Below, piece by piece: positions 7,409 to 8,227 of a stretch of 8,227 nucleotides of DNA. The stretch is from assembly GCA_903915485.1 (NCBI GenBank), contig CAIWTC010000499.1, positions 1 to 8,227 on the forward strand, in the 5' to 3' direction. Below the pieces are notes generated by a model. That model had not been told where the DNA came from, made no database searches, and saw nothing but the letters and a program-made list of their open reading frames with translations. Numbering within the stretch: the first letter of the stretch is position 1; each line of letters opens with the position of its first letter. The position numbers were made by a program, and so were the translations under genes. This DNA comes from an uncultured Ignavibacteriales bacterium (GTDB lineage: Bacteria > Bacteroidota > Ignavibacteria > Ignavibacteriales > Ignavibacteriaceae).

Positions 7409-7696
7409 ATGACTCTTGATGCCTTAGGTATGATTGAAACCAAAGGATTAGTTGGAGCAATCGAAGCAGCTGATGCAATGGTAAAAGCAGCTAAAGTTGA
7501 ACTAATTGGAAAAGAAACCATTGGCGGCGGTTTTGTTACTGTAATGGTACGCGGTGATGTAGGTGCAGTAAAAGCTGCAACAGACGCAGGTGCAGCAGCA
7601 GCACAGCGTGTTGGTGAATTAGTATCTGTGCATGTCATTCCAAGACCGCACACAGATGTTGAATTAATTCTTCCGAAACGCGCTAAAGTTCAATAA
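7409..7696 (+). CDS. Bacterial microcompartment hexameric shell protein (BMC-H, EutM/PduA type)
   Basis: This 95-residue protein is a single BMC domain of normal length and very close to EutM/PduA. It has ALGMIETKG (5-13), EAADAMVKAA (19-28), RGDVGAVKAATDAGAAAA (48-65) and VHVIPRPHTDVE (74-85). Such proteins form flat hexamers that tile the facets of protein-shelled organelles around an enzyme core. The two residues that build hexamer-hexamer contacts, K26 and R79 of PRPH, are present. The pore loop reads TIGGG (37-41), like EutM, with G40 where PduA has serine, so a small-metabolite pore of the common type is expected. It has its own Shine-Dalgarno and is closed by an intrinsic terminator, so it can be made in excess over the following shell gene, as expected for a bulk facet protein. 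Which compartment type it serves cannot be told from this protein alone. Confidence 0.97.
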   Translation: MTLDALGMIETKGLVGAIEAADAMVKAAKVELIGKETIGGGFVTVMVRGDVGAVKAATDAGAAAAQRVGELVSVHVIPRPHTDVELILPKRAKVQ

Positions 7697-7706
7697 TAAG
7701 ATTTTT

Positions 7707-7743
7707 AAGTAATACGGTTTTTTACAGCCGTATTACTTTTTTT
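7707..7743 (+). terminator. Intrinsic terminator after the first shell gene
   Basis: The 11-bp arms AAGTAATACGG (7707-7717) and CCGTATTACTT (7728-7738) are perfect reverse complements around a 10-base loop. A run of seven T (7737-7743) overlaps the end of the stem. It begins 11 bases after the shell-gene stop and lies between two genes of apparently the same system. It would uncouple the two or allow only partial read-through. Confidence 0.88.
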
Positions 7744-7815
7744 GATTCTGTCATTGCCGAGCGAATTTACTTTTTTATTGAAGTGGGTTCTTAAATCAGT
7801 ACTTAGAGCAGTATT

Positions 7816-7835
7816 GCTAATTCTTAGGAATTAGC
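7816..7835 (+). promoter_or_regulatory. Stem-loop in the leader of the second shell gene
   Basis: GCTAATTC (7816-7823) and GAATTAGC (7828-7835) form a perfect 8-bp stem with a TTAG loop, extendable by one U-G pair. The palindrome TAAGCTTA (7837-7844) follows directly. No T-run follows, so it is not a standard terminator. The whole spacer 7744-7893 has no convincing ORF and no clear -35/-10 pair; a promoter for the downstream gene is expected here but not identified. The stem could be an operator half-site pair or a 5'-UTR structure. Confidence 0.45.
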
Positions 7836-7893
7836 GTAAGCTTATATCTGAAATATCGGGGAATCAGAATAATAAATAATCTACTTACTATAT

Positions 7894-8227
7894 ATGTCAC
7901 TTGCATTAGGATTAATAGAAACCAGAGGTTATGTAGCCGCAATTGAGGCTGCTGATGCGATGCTTAAAGCCGCAAATGTCCGATTGATTGGTTCAGAACG
8001 AACCAACCCGGCTTTAATCACTATTAAAATCGAAGGTGAAGTGGCCGCTGTTAAATCTGCAGTTGATGCAGGTGTTTCTGCTGCTCAAAGGGTCGGCGAA
8101 GTTGTTTCATTCCATGTGATTCCTGCTCCATCTCAAGAATTAGAGTCTATTTACCGCGAAGATATAATCTCTGAAAAAGTTGAGCCTAAACAGCGCAACC
8201 GTAAATCTAAAAACCCTTCAATAGAAC
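7894..8227 (+). CDS. Second BMC-H shell protein, divergent, with C-terminal extension (3' end outside window)
   Basis: At least 111 codons are visible without a stop. The start is the ATG at 7894: an in-frame TAA at 7873 leaves no earlier ATG. Residues 1-84 form a BMC domain paralogous to the preceding one: ALGLIETRG (4-12), EAADAMLKAA (18-27), VAAVKSAVDAGVSAAQRVGE (50-69) and FHVIPAP (73-79). Three things differ. The pore loop reads RTNPA (36-40) instead of xIGGG. The edge arginine of PRPH is replaced (PAPS, A78), while K25 is kept. A charged tail after about residue 86, becoming lysine/arginine-rich near 100-107 (KQRNRKSK), goes beyond the usual 90-95 residues. No Shine-Dalgarno is visible, unlike the first shell gene. 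It is probably a minor shell tile with a different pore, or one that uses its tail to bind cargo. More genes of the compartment presumably follow. Confidence 0.93.
   Translation, partial: MSLALGLIETRGYVAAIEAADAMLKAANVRLIGSERTNPALITIKIEGEVAAVKSAVDAGVSAAQRVGEVVSFHVIPAPSQELESIYREDIISEKVEPKQRNRKSKNPSIE

Noticed and set aside
7342..7653. 103-codon minus-strand ORF opposite the first shell gene
   Set aside because: It is the antisense shadow of a strongly conserved BMC-H gene, with alanine/threonine/proline-rich low-complexity translation and no family motifs.
1..8227. CRISPR arrays, tRNA or rRNA genes, insertion sequences, phage or toxin-antitoxin genes
   Set aside because: I saw no direct-repeat array, cloverleaf-like sequence, transposase or integrase motif, and nearly all the sequence is accounted for by the listed genes.

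Overview
The window looks like a stretch of AT-rich chromosome from the Bacteroidota/Chlorobi/Ignavibacteria side of the tree, and I lean towards an Ignavibacteria-type (Melioribacter-like) organism. The evidence is a GWxTD-domain protein, a PorV/PorQ-family outer membrane protein, secretion signals ending in -YSQ, mostly weak or absent Shine-Dalgarno sequences, and bacterial microcompartment (BMC) shell genes. The placement is an inference from gene content, not a phylogeny. All seven complete genes and the two partial ones lie on the + strand.

Region 1 (1-5557) is a tightly packed operon. It runs from the 3' end of cdsA (CDP-diglyceride synthase) through rimO (ribosomal protein S12 methylthiotransferase), an exported GWxTD-domain protein and a divergent PfkB-family sugar (phosphate) kinase to a TamA-sized Omp85 outer membrane protein. 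Junctions are a 5-base gap, two 4-base ATGA overlaps and an overlap of about 23 bases. Translational coupling is therefore likely, although the functions are mixed: lipid synthesis, ribosome modification, envelope biogenesis and sugar phosphorylation.

Region 2 (5558-7324) holds two independent envelope-directed genes separated by short AT-rich spacers: an MsrA methionine sulfoxide reductase with a lipoprotein-type leader, and a PorV/PorQ-like beta-barrel protein. An AT-rich inverted repeat lies just upstream of the latter.

Region 3 (7325-8227) is the left edge of what is probably a BMC locus. It contains a canonical EutM/PduA-type hexameric shell protein gene with the clearest Shine-Dalgarno in the window, then a strong intrinsic terminator, then a roughly 150-base leader with a stem-loop, then a second, divergent BMC-H gene that runs off the window. 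The second protein has a changed pore loop, lacks the conserved edge arginine and carries a basic C-terminal tail. The two shell genes therefore seem to be transcribed and translated at different levels and probably form tiles with different pores. The enzymes that would show what the compartment does are outside the window. From memory, Melioribacter-type BMCs have been grouped with the Planctomycetes/Verrucomicrobia (PVM) fucose/rhamnose-degrading type, but nothing inside the window proves that assignment.
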